Source: Rhodoplanes sp. (GTDB lineage Bacteria > Pseudomonadota > Alphaproteobacteria > Rhizobiales > Xanthobacteraceae). From it: 64,000 nt of DNA. Shown piece by piece: positions 1 through 10,334 of this stretch (within the stretch, counting starts at the first letter, position 1; the number at the start of each line of letters is the position of its first letter). A model generated the notes under the pieces. The model was not told the origin of the DNA. It saw only the letters and a program-made list of their open reading frames with translations, and did no database searches. The stretch spans positions 1 through 64,000 of the forward strand of contig NZ_JACAAX010000021.1 in the NCBI RefSeq assembly GCF_013377085.1, written 5' to 3'. The translations under genes were made by a program, and so were the position numbers.

Positions 1-63
1 CAACCCCAATCCTGCGCTACTTCAAACGCGATTCCCCTGCCCTCCAGGGGGAGGTAAAGACCT

Positions 64-561
64 TCAGTCGCTCACGCCCGGAAAAGCGAACACGCCGGCG
101 ATGCGGCGGCGCCACCAGGGCGCGATCGCCACCTCGGCGACGCGGGCACCGTCGTGGGCATGCACCATCGTGTCGTCGCTCGTGACGATGGCGGCGTGCT
201 TGGCCGGCAGGCCGGCGCGCCAGCGGAACAGCAGCACGTCGCCGGGCGCGAACGCGCCGAGGGCGAAAGCGCCTGAAGCGGACGCCTCCGCATCGATTCT
301 GATCAGATGCCGGATCGCCGCGTCGAGCAGCGTGTCGCAGCCGGTCGCCTCGGCCCAGTCGGGCGTATAGGGCGGCGGCGCCTCCGGCTCGCGGCCGACG
401 ACGGCGCGAAACACGCCACGCACCAGGCCGAGACAATCGCAGCCGATCCCCTTCAGCGAGGCCTGGTGGCGATAGGGCGTGCCGATCCAGCCGCGCGCCT
501 CCGCAACGATTCGTTCACGCGACGCCGGGGCTGTCGTGGAAAGGCTCATGGCGGTGCTCAC
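64..561 (-). CDS. GTA g14-like NlpC/P60 cell-wall peptidase
   Basis: Cysteine peptidase of the NlpC/P60 type, equivalent in order and content to GTA gene 14, whose product opens peptidoglycan during particle entry or release. Visible motifs are GWIGTPYRHQASLKG, then GCDCLGLVRG with the nucleophile Cys, and a KHAAIV segment with the catalytic His. I chose the GTG start at 561 because it forms a GTGA overlap with the stop of the preceding gene, which suggests translational coupling; an ATG four codons in (549) is the alternative. Length is about 165 residues, normal for the family. The last GTA gene, g15, would lie to the left of the window. Confidence 0.88.
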   Translation of the reverse strand: MSTAMSLSTTAPASRERIVAEARGWIGTPYRHQASLKGIGCDCLGLVRGVFRAVVGREPEAPPPYTPDWAEATGCDTLLDAAIRHLIRIDAEASASGAFALGAFAPGDVLLFRWRAGLPAKHAAIVTSDDTMVHAHDGARVAEVAIAPWWRRRIAGVFAFPGVSD

Positions 562-1409
562 GCGTGGCTGATCACGTAGTCGTTGCCGGGGATGTGCGGA
601 AAACCGCGAAAATTCGCGGCGTTGCCGAAGCGGTCGCGGCAGGTGGCGAACTGCTTGTCGCAGCCGGCCGTGATCACGAAGGTGTCGCCCGGCGCGATCG
701 GCTCGGGCATGGCCTGCCACAGCGTCACGGTGACGCCGCCCGCATCGGCGGTGTGGCGCTTCACCTCGCAGGCGACGCCGGCATTGGCGCCGCTGGTGAA
801 CACCAGCCGCCCGGCCATGAACCAGCCCGTCGCATAGACGTCGCAGCCGGCGACGCGCAGCACCGAGGTGCCGGCGAGCGCTGCGACGCTGCCGCTCACC
901 CGGAACGCCGCCGCCGAGAGATCGACCCGGCAGCGCCCATCGCCGAGATCCACCGTGCAGGCGCCGGTGTAGAGGCGCCCGCTCTCCTGGCCGAGCTTTT
1001 GGGCGAGCGAGCGCAGCTCGGCCGTGAAGGCGGCGCCTTCCCGCCTCACCTCGCCGAGCGTCGCCGCCGCCAGAAGCAGGCGCTCGCCCGGCGCGGTCCA
1101 GTCGACCAGCCAGGTTTCGATGGCGGCGCCGTCGAAGCGGCCGGCGGCCAGATCGGCCTCGGACAGCGCGTCGTCGGCGAGCGCGCCGAAGACTTCACTT
1201 CCGTCGACCTGCAGGCCGAACCGCGCCGTCGCCTCCGAAGCGTCGAGCCCGCTCGCGGCCCGACAAAGCGTGGCACCGAGCAGAAGATCCTCGTCGTGAT
1301 CCGTGAAGCCGAGCAAAAGCCCGTCGGCGCGGCGGATCAGCCAGCAGCGGCACAGCGTGGTGACGCCGGTGTCGAGCGCGGCCTGCAGGCCCGCCGGAAT
1401 GGTGCGCAT
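558..1409 (-). CDS. GTA g13-like DUF2163 tail/baseplate protein
   Basis: This 283-residue protein belongs to the DUF2163 (phage BR0599-like) family, GTA gene 13, a distal tail/hub component. Family-typical stretches are the start MRTIPAGLQAAL, the LGFTDHDEDLLL segment, and a cysteine-bearing region near residues 150-260 (YTGACTVDLGDGRC, TAGCDKQFATC). In hub homologues such cysteines suggest an iron-sulfur centre; that part is inference here. It lies 30 bases after g12 and overlaps g14 by four bases, so the three are probably cotranscribed. Confidence 0.88.
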   Translation of the reverse strand: MRTIPAGLQAALDTGVTTLCRCWLIRRADGLLLGFTDHDEDLLLGATLCRAASGLDASEATARFGLQVDGSEVFGALADDALSEADLAAGRFDGAAIETWLVDWTAPGERLLLAAATLGEVRREGAAFTAELRSLAQKLGQESGRLYTGACTVDLGDGRCRVDLSAAAFRVSGSVAALAGTSVLRVAGCDVYATGWFMAGRLVFTSGANAGVACEVKRHTADAGGVTVTLWQAMPEPIAPGDTFVITAGCDKQFATCRDRFGNAANFRGFPHIPGNDYVISHA

Positions 1410-1439
1410 GGTGATGCTCTCGGATGAAGGGCCGGACCG

Positions 1440-2075
1440 TCACGGCCGGATCTCGATCAGCGGAATCTTGGGGATCGCCCCCGCCGCGAAGGCGGTGAGG
1501 TCGACCTCGAGATAGTCGGTGTCGAACCGCACCGGCACGTCGAACAGAAAGCCCGCCGTCACGGCCGCCCCGGCCGCCGGCACATGGCCCGCCAGGAAGG
1601 TGACGCGCCCGCTCGTCGGGTCGCAGGTGAAGTGCGTGCTAAGAATCTGCTCGACCCCGCCGACCGCGACCCGCACGCTGCCGGCGACCGGCTTTGCGAT
1701 CGGCCGGCGATAGGGCGCGTGGATCGTCCCGTAGACCTTCACCAGATCGAAGGCCGCAGTCGTGCCGTCGCCGGTTCCGAGAGTCTGGTCGAGTGGCCCC
1801 GGGGCGCCGGCGGCGGAGGAATGGTCGAGCCGATCGCGCCAGCGAAAGCCGTAGAGGCGGCCGCGCCGCTCCTCGAAGAACGCCACCACGGCCGACAGCG
1901 CCGCGACGCTCTTCACGCCGTAGCCGGCGTCGAAGCGCCGGCGCGCATGCGTCCAGCGGGCGTTGCGCTCCTCGCGTCCCGATCCGAGCGCGACGATCTC
2001 GGTCCTGCGCTCCGGCCCGCCGGCGCTCTTCAGTGCGATGTCGAGCGGGAACAGCACCTCGTGAAAGGCGGCCAT
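1440..2075 (-). CDS. GTA g12-like DUF2460 tail protein
   Basis: A 211-residue protein of the DUF2460 family (GTA gene 12, distal tail). It begins MAAFHEVLFPLDIALKSAGG, and the family-typical WTHARRRFDAGYGVKS and FRWRDRLDH segments follow. No membrane segment or signal peptide is visible, as expected for a particle protein. Downstream it runs into g13 with a 30-base gap. Upstream, a palindromic repeat occupies the space before g11, so a compact phage-like arrangement is interrupted there. Confidence 0.88.
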   Translation of the reverse strand: MAAFHEVLFPLDIALKSAGGPERRTEIVALGSGREERNARWTHARRRFDAGYGVKSVAALSAVVAFFEERRGRLYGFRWRDRLDHSSAAGAPGPLDQTLGTGDGTTAAFDLVKVYGTIHAPYRRPIAKPVAGSVRVAVGGVEQILSTHFTCDPTSGRVTFLAGHVPAAGAAVTAGFLFDVPVRFDTDYLEVDLTAFAAGAIPKIPLIEIRP

Positions 2076-2119
2076 GGCGATGTCCGATGATGACGTGTGG
2101 TCTGGTCGACTATGCCTCC

Positions 2120-2224
2120 GTCATTCCGGGGCGCGGGCTGCAAGCCCGCGAGCCCGGACTCCATACCCCCAGACAGGGCTTATGGATTCCGGACAGCGCC
2201 GCTGCGCGGCGCTTCCGGAATGAC
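2120..2224. repeat. dispersed palindromic repeat (GTCATTCCGGGG family), copy 1
   Basis: Imperfect palindrome beginning GTCATTCCGGGGCG and ending with the reverse complement TTCCGGAATGAC, with an inner hairpin CGCGGGCTGCAAGCCCGCG. Further copies lie near 12.3, 14.2, 31.8, 37.6 and 51.0 kb. It separates g11 from g12. Confidence 0.85.
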
Positions 2225-2247
2225 GAAGAGGAAATGAACTGATCAGA

Positions 2248-2847
2248 TCACAATCCCCGCCGGCCGCGGGCGACGGCGCGGGCGATCTGGCCGGTGAGAT
2301 AGACCTCGGACCCGCGAAAACTGCCGACGTCCTGGGCCGCGATGTTGATGGTCACGTTGGCGCCGCCCGCCCCGGAGGCGGCGATGCCGAGCGTCCCGTC
2401 GGCGCCACGGGCGAGCGGCACGATCGCCTCGGGTCCGGCCTCGCCGGCGAGTCCGAGGCCGCCGGCGGCGAGCGGAAAGTAGGTCGGCGTGCCGATCACC
2501 CCGCCCGCCGCGAACGGCTTGATCGCCCCGGTCGCCGCCTTGAGATCGAGGCTGCCGCCCGACAGGCCGCCGAACAGATCCTGAAGTCCGCCGGCGAGGC
2601 CGCTGGTCAACGGCTTCAGGGCGGCCTTGAGGACCAGGTCGGAGAGACGCAGGGTGAGCGTCTTCAGCACGTCGTCGAGCTGGCGCCCGCCGCTCACCGC
2701 ACCCGTGAGCGCGCTCGTCATCGCACTGGAGAAGGCCTTGGCGTTGAGCTGGAGGTCGACCAGACGACCCGACAGCGCCTCGGCCTGCCGCTCGGTCTCG
2801 TCGAACGACGCGGTGCCGTGCGTGCCGGGATCCGTGGTGTCAGCCAT
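2248..2847 (-). CDS. GTA g11-like tail tape-measure protein
   Basis: This 199-residue protein is a short tape-measure-like protein of GTA gene 11 type. It has a helical N-terminal half (QAEALSGRLVDLQLNAKAF), a glycine-rich hydrophobic middle and the characteristic end segment FAAGGVIGTPTYFPL followed by GLAGEAGPEAIVPLARG, seen in GTA and phage tape-measure C-termini. Known tape-measure proteins set tail length; this short form matches the short GTA tail. Its start overlaps the g10.1 stop by eight bases. Confidence 0.88.
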   Translation of the reverse strand: MADTTDPGTHGTASFDETERQAEALSGRLVDLQLNAKAFSSAMTSALTGAVSGGRQLDDVLKTLTLRLSDLVLKAALKPLTSGLAGGLQDLFGGLSGGSLDLKAATGAIKPFAAGGVIGTPTYFPLAAGGLGLAGEAGPEAIVPLARGADGTLGIAASGAGGANVTINIAAQDVGSFRGSEVYLTGQIARAVARGRRGL

Positions 2848-3037
2848 CCGGATATCTCCTCATCAGATCGCCCAGGATCGTACGGGTGAGCGGCGCGACG
2901 ACACCAAGCCCGTGCGCCCGCAGTGCATGGGCGAACTCGCGCGGCGTCATCCGCCAAAAGGACTCGGGAGACAGCCGCAGGACGCCGAGGCCGAGACCGA
3001 TCGCCTCGTCCCACGGGAACGGCGCCGGGCGGCTCAC
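2840..3037 (-). CDS. GTA g10.1-like tail assembly chaperone
   Basis: A 65-residue protein of the small phage tail assembly chaperone family found between GTA g10 and g11. The typical segments are WDEAIGLGLGVLRLSPESFW and MTPREFAHALRAHG. It overlaps g10 by four bases and g11 by eight, a packed arrangement that implies coupled translation. In tailed phages such small proteins help load the tape-measure protein; the same role here is inferred. Confidence 0.85.
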   Translation of the reverse strand: MSRPAPFPWDEAIGLGLGVLRLSPESFWRMTPREFAHALRAHGLGVVAPLTRTILGDLMRRYPDG

Positions 3038-3435
3038 ACCGGGGCGACGTCCTGCGGCCGCGAAGGGTCCGGCGGATCTCCGCCCGGCGGATGCCGACCC
3101 AGCGCGCTTGCGCCTCGGGGCGCATCGTCCGTGCCGAAGGTCGCGGCCAGAAGATCCGCCGCGATCCGCACGAAGCCGGCGGCCCCGCCGGGCGTCGTCA
3201 TGGCGGCGACCTCCTGGTCTGTCACGCTCTCGCCGGCACCGCGCAGACCCGCCCCGACCACACAGACGAGATCGCGGGCCCGCAGCCGACCACCGGAGAA
3301 GCGCTCGGCGAGATCGACCAGATCGTCGGCGCCGAAGGCGGACTCGAGCTCGGCCAGTGCGCCGAGGGTGAGCACCAGCCGGCGGGTGGCGCCAGCGAGC
3401 TCCGCCTCGATCTCGCCCCGGTGACGATTAGCCAT
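3034..3435 (-). CDS. GTA g10-like tail assembly protein
   Basis: This 133-residue protein matches the GTA gene 10 family: MANRHRGEIEAELAGATRRL followed by LTLGALAELESAFGADDLVDL, a pattern shared with tail-tube assembly proteins. The last third is proline-rich (GRHPPGGDPPDPSRPQDVAPV), which is less typical. It is the first gene of the left GTA block and starts immediately beside a divergent chemoreceptor gene, so g10-g14 must use a promoter in 3436-3668 or none, because g9 lies 17 kb away. Confidence 0.85.
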   Translation of the reverse strand: MANRHRGEIEAELAGATRRLVLTLGALAELESAFGADDLVDLAERFSGGRLRARDLVCVVGAGLRGAGESVTDQEVAAMTTPGGAAGFVRIAADLLAATFGTDDAPRGASALGRHPPGGDPPDPSRPQDVAPV

Positions 3436-3668
3436 GGCCCTGCTCCTAAAAAACGTGATGATGTACGTTCCCGAGCTGAAACAACGCGATGGCGAACTGG
3501 AGCCCCACTGATTAGTTCGCTCGGGTTATGCCGTATAGAACGATTGTTTCCGTTCTGATCGATCAGGGTCCGACGGGGCATAATCTTCATGAATTGAGCG
3601 AGATTTCACGACCGGTTAACACCGGCGGATGAATATATTTGCACATTTTACAATGCGAGTTGGCCCCA
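3436..3668. promoter_or_regulatory. divergent intergenic region between GTA g10 and first chemoreceptor
   Basis: This 233-base gap separates g10 (minus) from the chemoreceptor (plus) and is visibly AT-richer than its surroundings. It should hold promoters for both directions. I cannot assign a -35/-10 pair with confidence. A partial inverted repeat, ACCGGTTAACACCGG, lies near 3611-3625. Confidence 0.4.
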
Positions 3669-5765
3669 ATGCTTCACCGTGTATCGTCAAATGTCCTGCT
3701 GAAGTCGGTCATCGCCATCATGGCAGCGATCATCGTGATCGTGCTGGCCAGCGGTGCCTTGGATGCTTGGCGCAATCTGACGACCGCGAGCCGACTCGCC
3801 GAGACGGCGGAAGTCTCGGGCGACATGTTCCGGGCGATGTCGAGCCTACGGCTCATCCGCGCGCTGACGCCACGCGCCCTCGCCTTCGATGGCGCCGTCG
3901 ATGCGGCCCAGCTCAAGCAGATCGAGGAGACCCGTGCGGTCGGGAACCCGGCCCTGAAGAACACGGCACGGCTGCTGCCCGAGATCGAATTCGCCGGGCA
4001 CGACGCGAGCGTGCGCGAGTTCATGCAGCTCGCCCAGCGCTACGAAGCGCTCGACAAGGAGGCTGCGGCCGACATCATGAAGCCCAAGGCGCAACGCCGC
4101 GCCGGCCTCGGCAATGAGATCGTCGCCACCGCCGAAGCCCTCATCGACCTGCTCCAGAAAGCCGGCACGGCCATCGACACGGCGGCCCGCAACCGCGACG
4201 CCGTCATCGATCAGATGATGCTGCTGAAGGACGCCGCCTGGCTGGTGCGCAGCGACGGCGGCGACATCTCGGTCATGCTCTCCAATGCGCTGACGAAGAA
4301 GGAGCACCTCTCCCCGGCGAACCTGAAGACACTCCAGCAGATCATCGGCCGAACCACGGCCGGTGCCGACATGATCGAGCGTGTCCGGCTCGGGCTAGCG
4401 TCCGGCTCGGCCGCCGCCATGGCGATCGAGAAGGCCAAGGCCGAATTCTTCGCGCCCGAGTTCATCGCCAAGCGCGACCGCATCATCGCGCAGCTCGGCT
4501 CCGACCAGCCGATCACCGTGCCGGTCGGCGAGTGGACGTTCGACTCGGTGCCGCGGCTCCTGCTGTTGACCAAGATGGCCGAGACGGCGCTCGACACCGC
4601 GCGCGATCACGCCCAGGCCCAGGTCGCCTCGGCCCGTACCACCCTGATCGTCCGCCTGGTGCTGCTCGCCGGCGCGCTCGCCCTCGCGACCGCCAGCATC
4701 GTGATGGTGAGCCGGCGCGTCATCGGCCCGCTGCAGGTGATCCGGGCCGCCATGGTGAAGGTCGCCGACGGCGACCTTTCGACCGAGGTGCCCTATCGCG
4801 ACCGCACCGACGAGATCGGCAGCCTCGCCGCCGCGCTCGCCACCTTCAAGCAGAACGCCGTCGAGAAGGCCCGCATCGAGCAGGAGCAGGAGCAGCGCCG
4901 CGCCCAGGCGACCCATCGCCAGCAGGCGATCGAGCGCCACATCGCCACCTTCGAGACCGGCATCGGCGAGGCCCTGCAGGCGCTCGGCACCGCGGCGACC
5001 GACATGCGCCACACCTCGGACGCGCTGTCCTCCACGGCCGACCAGACCAACGGTCAGGCACGCACGGCCGCCGTCTCCTCGGCAGACGCCTCTCAGAACG
5101 TCCAGACCGTCGCGGCCGCCTCGGAGGAGCTCAGCGCCTCGGTCAGCGAGATCAGCCGCCAGGTCGCCCATGCCGCGACCGTCGCCAAGCGTGCCGTCGC
5201 CGAGACCGAGGAGACCGACGCCACCGTGCAAGGGCTCACCGACGCAGCCCACAAGATCGGCGAGATCGTCGACCTGATCACGGCGATCGCCAACCAGACC
5301 AACCTGCTGGCGCTCAACGCCACCATCGAGGCGGCCCGCGCCGGCGAGGCCGGCAAGGGCTTTGCCGTGGTCGCCTCCGAGGTGAAGACGCTGGCCGGCC
5401 AGACCGCCAAGGCGACCGAGGACATCTCGGGCCAGGTCGGCGCCATCCGGACGGTGGCCGACCAGGCGCTCGCGGCGATGCGGCGCATCGGCAGCACCAT
5501 CACCGAGGTCTCTGCGGTGGCCAGCTCGATCGCCGCCGCGGTCGAGGAACAGGGCGCCGCCACCTCGGAGATCACCCGCAACACGCAGGAAGCCGCGCGA
5601 AGAACCCGCGATGTCTCCGACAATATCGTCGGCGTCCAGGCCGGAGCGGACGCCACCGGCACGGCCGCCGGCGGCGTCAAGTCGAGCGCCGAGGTCCTCA
5701 ATCGTCAGGCCGACAAGCTGCGCAGCGAGGTCGACGCCTTCCTGCAGAAAATCCGCGCCGCCTGA
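3669..5765 (+). CDS. methyl-accepting chemotaxis protein, tandem copy 1
   Basis: Membrane chemoreceptor of 698 residues. It has TM1 at about residues 9-31, a mainly helical periplasmic sensor region, TM2 at about 325-346, a HAMP domain starting [22 protein letters not shown], and a cytoplasmic signalling domain. The highly conserved hairpin tip ([19 protein letters not shown]) is near residue 545. I set the start at 3669 because the protein then aligns end to end with the two following paralogs ([14 protein letters not shown]). There is no CheR/CheB-docking pentapeptide at the C-terminus (it ends QKIRAA). The ligand is unknown. The gene is divergent from GTA g10 and followed by a terminator. 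Confidence 0.95.
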   Translation: MLHRVSSNVLLKSVIAIMAAIIVIVLASGALDAWRNLTTASRLAETAEVSGDMFRAMSSLRLIRALTPRALAFDGAVDAAQLKQIEETRAVGNPALKNTARLLPEIEFAGHDASVREFMQLAQRYEALDKEAAADIMKPKAQRRAGLGNEIVATAEALIDLLQKAGTAIDTAARNRDAVIDQMMLLKDAAWLVRSDGGDISVMLSNALTKKEHLSPANLKTLQQIIGRTTAGADMIERVRLGLASGSAAAMAIEKAKAEFFAPEFIAKRDRIIAQLGSDQPITVPVGEWTFDSVPRLLLLTKMAETALDTARDHAQAQVASARTTLIVRLVLLAGALALATASIVMVSRRVIGPLQVIRAAMVKVADGDLSTEVPYRDRTDEIGSLAAALATFKQNAVEKARIEQEQEQRRAQATHRQQAIERHIATFETGIGEALQALGTAATDMRHTSDALSSTADQTNGQARTAAVSSADASQNVQTVAAASEELSASVSEISRQVAHAATVAKRAVAETEETDATVQGLTDAAHKIGEIVDLITAIANQTNLLALNATIEAARAGEAGKGFAVVASEVKTLAGQTAKATEDISGQVGAIRTVADQALAAMRRIGSTITEVSAVASSIAAAVEEQGAATSEITRNTQEAARRTRDVSDNIVGVQAGADATGTAAGGVKSSAEVLNRQADKLRSEVDAFLQKIRAA

Positions 5766-5787
5766 TCGAAACCCGATCGTCGTTCCG

Positions 5788-5823
5788 GAGCGCCGGCGGC
5801 CACCCGCCGGCGCTCTGCTTTTT
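5788..5823 (+). terminator. rho-independent terminator after chemoreceptor 1
   Basis: A 12-base GC-rich stem (GAGCGCCGGCGG / CCGCCGGCGCTC) with a four-base loop, followed by TGC and five T. The chemoreceptor genes are therefore probably separate transcription units. Confidence 0.75.
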
Positions 5824-5954
5824 GGGCGAACCGCTGCGGCGCGTGAATACCGCGCCTGCACGGCGCCACGACGACTCCAAATCGATCCATTCCTTTACGG
5901 GGGCTTAAGGCGGACGGGCTATCTCTGCGGGCAACGCAAATCGGGTAGCCCGCC

Positions 5955-8051
5955 ATGTTCAATCGCCTGTCCTCGAACGTCCTCCTCAAATCCGTCATCG
6001 CCCTGATGGCCACCGGCATCGTGCTGGTGCTGGCCGTGGGCGCTTGGGACGCTTGGCGGGCCCTGCAGATGGCGGGCCGCCTCGCCGACGTCGCCGACAC
6101 GTCGGGGCATCTGTTCAGAGGCATGGTCAATGTGCGTCTGAACCGCTCGCTGGTGGTCCGCGCCCTCAATCTGGACGGCGTGCCGGACCCGGGATTGGTC
6201 AAGCAGATCGACGACGTCCAGAAGGTCTCGCTTCCGGCCCTCGAGGCCGCACGGACCCTGCTGCCGGCCATCGACTTCCCGGACCGCGACCGGCGCCTGA
6301 AGGCGTTCGAGAGCGAGCTCGGGACGTACCTGCCGCTCGACAAGGAAGCGATCGCCGAGCTGGGCCGCCCGAAGAGCCAGCGCCGCGCCGGCTTGGCCAA
6401 CGAGGTCGGAGCGTCGGCCGACAGGCTGGTCGTCGTCATCGGCGAGATCGCCAAGGCGATCGACGGCGCCGCCCGCAACCGTGACGCCTTCGTGGACCAG
6501 ATGGTGCTGCTCAAGGACGCCGCCTGGCTCACCCGCGTGAACGCCGGCGACATGTCGATCCTGCTGTCCAACGGCCTCGCCTTCAAGAAACGCTTCACCG
6601 ACCAGGACAAGCAGTCGCTCGCCGGCATGCTCGGGCGCGCTGACGCGGCCTGGGAGATGCTGGAGACCATCCGGCTCGGCCTGCCGCCGGCCTCGCCCGT
6701 GTCGGCCGCGATCGAGAAGGCCCGCACCGTCTATCTGGGCCCGGACCTCACCGTGCCGCGCGACCGCATCGTCGCGGTGCTGAGCGGCAACGACCCGATC
6801 GTGACGCCGGTCGCCGAATGGCTCGGCATCGTGGTGCCGCGCCTGATGGCGTTGCCGGCCGTCGCCGAGACGGCGCTGGATGCGGCGCGCGACCACGCCC
6901 AGGCCCAGGTCACCTCGGCACGCGCCACCCTGATCATCCGCCTGGTGCTGCTCACGGCCGCGCTGGTACTCGCCGCCGGCGGCATCCTGATCGTCAGCCG
7001 GCGCGTCATCGGCCCGCTGCAGGTGATCCGCGCCGCCATGGTGAAGGTCGCCGACGGCGATCTGGCCACCGAGGTCCCCTATCGCGACCGCACCGACGAG
7101 ATCGGCAGCCTCGCCGACGCGCTCGCCACCTTCAAGCAGAACGCCGTCGAGAAGGCCCGCATCGAGCAGGAGCAGGAGCAGCGCCGCGCCCAGGCGACCC
7201 ATCGCCAGCAGGCGATCGAGCGCCACATCGCCGCCTTCGAGGCCGGCATCGGCGACGCCCTGCAGGCGCTGGGCTCGGCCGCGACCGGAATGCGGCAGAC
7301 CTCCGACACGCTCTCCGCCACCGCCGACCGCACCAACGGCCAGGCCCGCGATGCCGCCTCCTCCTCGACCGAAGCCTCGCAGAACGTCGAGACCGTCGCG
7401 GCCGCCTCCGAGGAACTCTCCTCGTCGATCCACGAGATCAGCCGCCAGGTGTCGCATGCCGCCACGGTGGCGAAGCGCGCCGTCGCCGAGACCCAGGAGA
7501 CCGACGCGACCGTTCAGGGCCTCACCGACGCGGCCCACAAGATCGGCGAGATCGTCAACCTGATCACGGCCATCGCCAGCCAGACCAACCTCTTGGCGCT
7601 CAATGCCACCATCGAGGCGGCCCGCGCCGGCGAGGCCGGAAAAGGTTTTGCCGTCGTCGCCTCCGAGGTGAAGACGCTGGCCGGCCAGACCGCCAAGGCC
7701 ACCGAGGACATCTCGGGCCAGGTCGGCGCCATCCAGACGGTCGCCGACCAGGCGCTCGCGGCCATGCGCCGGATCGGCAGCACCATCACCGAGGTCTCTG
7801 CGGTGGCCAGCTCGATCGCCGCCGCCGTCGAGGAACAGGGCGCCGCGACCGCCGAGATCACCCGCAACACCCAGGAAGCCGCGCGACGAACCCGCGACGT
7901 CTCCGAGAATATCGGCGGCGTCCGGGCCGGCGCCGATGCGACCGGGGCGGCCGCCGACGGCGTCAAGTCGAGCGCCGAGATCCTCAACCTCCAGGCCGAC
8001 AAGCTGCGCAGCGAGGTCGACACCTTCCTGCACAACATCCGCGCCGCCTGA
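5955..8051 (+). CDS. methyl-accepting chemotaxis protein, tandem copy 2
   Basis: Second 698-residue chemoreceptor: TM1 within residues 8-30 ([21 protein letters not shown]), periplasmic sensor region, TM2 at about 325-346, HAMP, signalling domain with tip [19 protein letters not shown]. The sensor region has diverged from copies 1 and 3 (for example [20 protein letters not shown]), suggesting a different ligand. From base 7118 to the stop codon it shows no difference from copy 3, which points to recent gene conversion or duplication. A terminator follows. Confidence 0.95.
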   Translation: MFNRLSSNVLLKSVIALMATGIVLVLAVGAWDAWRALQMAGRLADVADTSGHLFRGMVNVRLNRSLVVRALNLDGVPDPGLVKQIDDVQKVSLPALEAARTLLPAIDFPDRDRRLKAFESELGTYLPLDKEAIAELGRPKSQRRAGLANEVGASADRLVVVIGEIAKAIDGAARNRDAFVDQMVLLKDAAWLTRVNAGDMSILLSNGLAFKKRFTDQDKQSLAGMLGRADAAWEMLETIRLGLPPASPVSAAIEKARTVYLGPDLTVPRDRIVAVLSGNDPIVTPVAEWLGIVVPRLMALPAVAETALDAARDHAQAQVTSARATLIIRLVLLTAALVLAAGGILIVSRRVIGPLQVIRAAMVKVADGDLATEVPYRDRTDEIGSLADALATFKQNAVEKARIEQEQEQRRAQATHRQQAIERHIAAFEAGIGDALQALGSAATGMRQTSDTLSATADRTNGQARDAASSSTEASQNVETVAAASEELSSSIHEISRQVSHAATVAKRAVAETQETDATVQGLTDAAHKIGEIVNLITAIASQTNLLALNATIEAARAGEAGKGFAVVASEVKTLAGQTAKATEDISGQVGAIQTVADQALAAMRRIGSTITEVSAVASSIAAAVEEQGAATAEITRNTQEAARRTRDVSENIGGVRAGADATGAAADGVKSSAEILNLQADKLRSEVDTFLHNIRAA

Positions 8052-8091
8052 GACGGCGGCGTCCGCCGAGGACCCGATCGCAGAGAAGGAC

Positions 8092-8124
8092 GCGCCGGCG
8101 CTCACCCGCCGGCGCTTTTCTTTT
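8092..8124 (+). terminator. rho-independent terminator after chemoreceptor 2
   Basis: Stem GCGCCGGCG / CGCCGGCGC with a six-base loop, followed by TTTTCTTTT. It resembles the terminator after copy 1 in stem sequence. Confidence 0.75.
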
Positions 8125-8237
8125 GCAGGGTGGAATTGCTGCGCCGACGCAAATAAACGGCCCAGTCCGGCAAGTACGCTTCACTGGCACTTAATGTATA
8201 GCCCCTATCGTGCGGCATCATGCTCGGGGGGTGCCCG

Positions 8238-10334
8238 ATGTTTTCACGTCTCTCTTCCAACATTCTGCTGAAGTCCGTCATCGCCCTCATGGCCGCCGTG
8301 ATCGTGGCCGTCCTCGCGACGGGGGCCTGGGACGCATGGCGCATCCACGCGACCGCGAGCCATCTCGCCGACGTCGCCGACGTGTCGCGCGACATGTTCC
8401 GCGCCATGGCGAACATCCGGTTGATCCGGTCCCGCGCGGTGCGCGCCGTCAGTATCGACGGCATGGCAACGCCCGACGATCTCAAGCAGCTCGAGGAATC
8501 GCGGACGATCGGCATCGCCTCCCTGCAGAGCGCCCTGCTGCTCCTGCCGTCGATCCAGTTCGCTCAACGTGAGGTTGCCGTCAAGAACATCTCGCAACTC
8601 ACGACCAAGCTTCGGGAGCTCGACCAGGACATCGCACGCGACGTCACGAGGCCGAAAGGCGAGCGGCGGGGAACCCTCGCCAAGGAGATCCAGGCGACGA
8701 CGGATGCCCTGATGGAGCTGATCACGCAGATCAACGCCTCGCTCGACCTGGTCTCCCGCAACCGCGACGCCTTCATCGACCAGATGATGATGATCAAGGA
8801 TGCCGGCTGGATGATCCGCAGCGACTTCGGCGACATCTCGGTGGCGATCTCCAACGCGCTCGCATTCAAGCAGCACCTGCCCCCGGTCGCCCTGCAGAAG
8901 CTCGCCGGCTCGGTCGCCCGTGCCGAGGCCGGCTGGGACCTGCTGGACAGGATCCGTTTCGGGCTCACGCCGCAGTCGCCCGCGACCCAGGCGATCGAGA
9001 GGGCCAAGGCCGCCTACTTCGAGTCGAGCTTCACCGCCAATCGCAACCGCATCATGGCGGCGCTCGGGTCGAGCGACCAGATCGCCATTCCGTCGAGCGA
9101 TTGGAGGCTCGACTCTGTTCCGCGCCTCGACCTCGTCGCGGTCATTCCGGAAGCGGCGCTGGATGCGGCGCGCGACCACGCCCAGGCCCAGGTCACCTCG
9201 GCACGCACCAACCTGATCGTGCGTCTGGTGCTGCTCGCGGCCGCGCTGGTGCTCGCCGCCGGCGGCATCCTGATCGTCAGCCGGCGCGTCATCGGTCCGC
9301 TGCAGGTGATCCGCGCCGCCATGGTGAAGGTCGCCGACGGCGATCTTTCGACCGAGGTGCCCTATCGCGACCGCACCGACGAGATCGGCAGCCTCGCCGC
9401 CGCGCTCGCCACCTTCAAGCAGAACGCCGTCGAGAAGGCCCGCATCGAGCAGGAGCAGGAGCAGCGCCGCGCCCAGGCGACCCATCGCCAGCAGGCGATC
9501 GAGCGCCACATCGCCGCCTTCGAGGCCGGCATCGGCGACGCCCTGCAGGCGCTGGGCTCGGCCGCGACCGGAATGCGGCAGACCTCCGACACGCTCTCCG
9601 CCACCGCCGACCGCACCAACGGCCAGGCCCGCGATGCCGCCTCCTCCTCGACCGAAGCCTCGCAGAACGTCGAGACCGTCGCGGCCGCCTCCGAGGAACT
9701 CTCCTCGTCGATCCACGAGATCAGCCGCCAGGTGTCGCATGCCGCCACGGTGGCGAAGCGCGCCGTCGCCGAGACCCAGGAGACCGACGCGACCGTTCAG
9801 GGCCTCACCGACGCGGCCCACAAGATCGGCGAGATCGTCAACCTGATCACGGCCATCGCCAGCCAGACCAACCTCTTGGCGCTCAATGCCACCATCGAGG
9901 CGGCCCGCGCCGGCGAGGCCGGAAAAGGTTTTGCCGTCGTCGCCTCCGAGGTGAAGACGCTGGCCGGCCAGACCGCCAAGGCCACCGAGGACATCTCGGG
10001 CCAGGTCGGCGCCATCCAGACGGTCGCCGACCAGGCGCTCGCGGCCATGCGCCGGATCGGCAGCACCATCACCGAGGTCTCTGCGGTGGCCAGCTCGATC
10101 GCCGCCGCCGTCGAGGAACAGGGCGCCGCGACCGCCGAGATCACCCGCAACACCCAGGAAGCCGCGCGACGAACCCGCGACGTCTCCGAGAATATCGGCG
10201 GCGTCCGGGCCGGCGCCGATGCGACCGGGGCGGCCGCCGACGGCGTCAAGTCGAGCGCCGAGATCCTCAACCTCCAGGCCGACAAGCTGCGCAGCGAGGT
10301 CGACACCTTCCTGCACAACATCCGCGCCGCCTGA
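8238..10334 (+). CDS. methyl-accepting chemotaxis protein, tandem copy 3
   Basis: Third chemoreceptor, again 698 residues when started at ATG 8238, which follows a GGGGGG ribosome-binding site by about seven bases. Architecture is the same as the other two: TM1 near residues 9-31, helical periplasmic region, TM2 near 325-346, HAMP, signalling domain. The periplasmic region is distinct (for example [20 protein letters not shown]). The last 934 bases match copy 2, and the match stops exactly at the stop codon. No hairpin terminator like those of copies 1 and 2 is visible behind it. Confidence 0.95.
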   Translation: MFSRLSSNILLKSVIALMAAVIVAVLATGAWDAWRIHATASHLADVADVSRDMFRAMANIRLIRSRAVRAVSIDGMATPDDLKQLEESRTIGIASLQSALLLLPSIQFAQREVAVKNISQLTTKLRELDQDIARDVTRPKGERRGTLAKEIQATTDALMELITQINASLDLVSRNRDAFIDQMMMIKDAGWMIRSDFGDISVAISNALAFKQHLPPVALQKLAGSVARAEAGWDLLDRIRFGLTPQSPATQAIERAKAAYFESSFTANRNRIMAALGSSDQIAIPSSDWRLDSVPRLDLVAVIPEAALDAARDHAQAQVTSARTNLIVRLVLLAAALVLAAGGILIVSRRVIGPLQVIRAAMVKVADGDLSTEVPYRDRTDEIGSLAAALATFKQNAVEKARIEQEQEQRRAQATHRQQAIERHIAAFEAGIGDALQALGSAATGMRQTSDTLSATADRTNGQARDAASSSTEASQNVETVAAASEELSSSIHEISRQVSHAATVAKRAVAETQETDATVQGLTDAAHKIGEIVNLITAIASQTNLLALNATIEAARAGEAGKGFAVVASEVKTLAGQTAKATEDISGQVGAIQTVADQALAAMRRIGSTITEVSAVASSIAAAVEEQGAATAEITRNTQEAARRTRDVSENIGGVRAGADATGAAADGVKSSAEILNLQADKLRSEVDTFLHNIRAA
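9401..10334 (+). repeat. 934-base direct repeat shared with 7118-8051
   Basis: Compared line by line, bases 7118-8051 (copy 2) and 9401-10334 (copy 3) show no difference. They cover the end of HAMP and the whole signalling domain. Upstream the two genes differ at once (first mismatch at 7117/9400), and downstream they differ directly after the stop. The spacing is 2283 bases. Confidence 0.92.

Noticed and set aside
5919-10316. Very long open frames on the minus strand opposite the chemoreceptor genes (about 700 residues each)
   Set aside because: They are antisense frames produced by GC-rich third codon positions. The translations are low-complexity Gly/Asp/Val/Arg-rich with no domain, while the plus strand shows complete chemoreceptor architecture.
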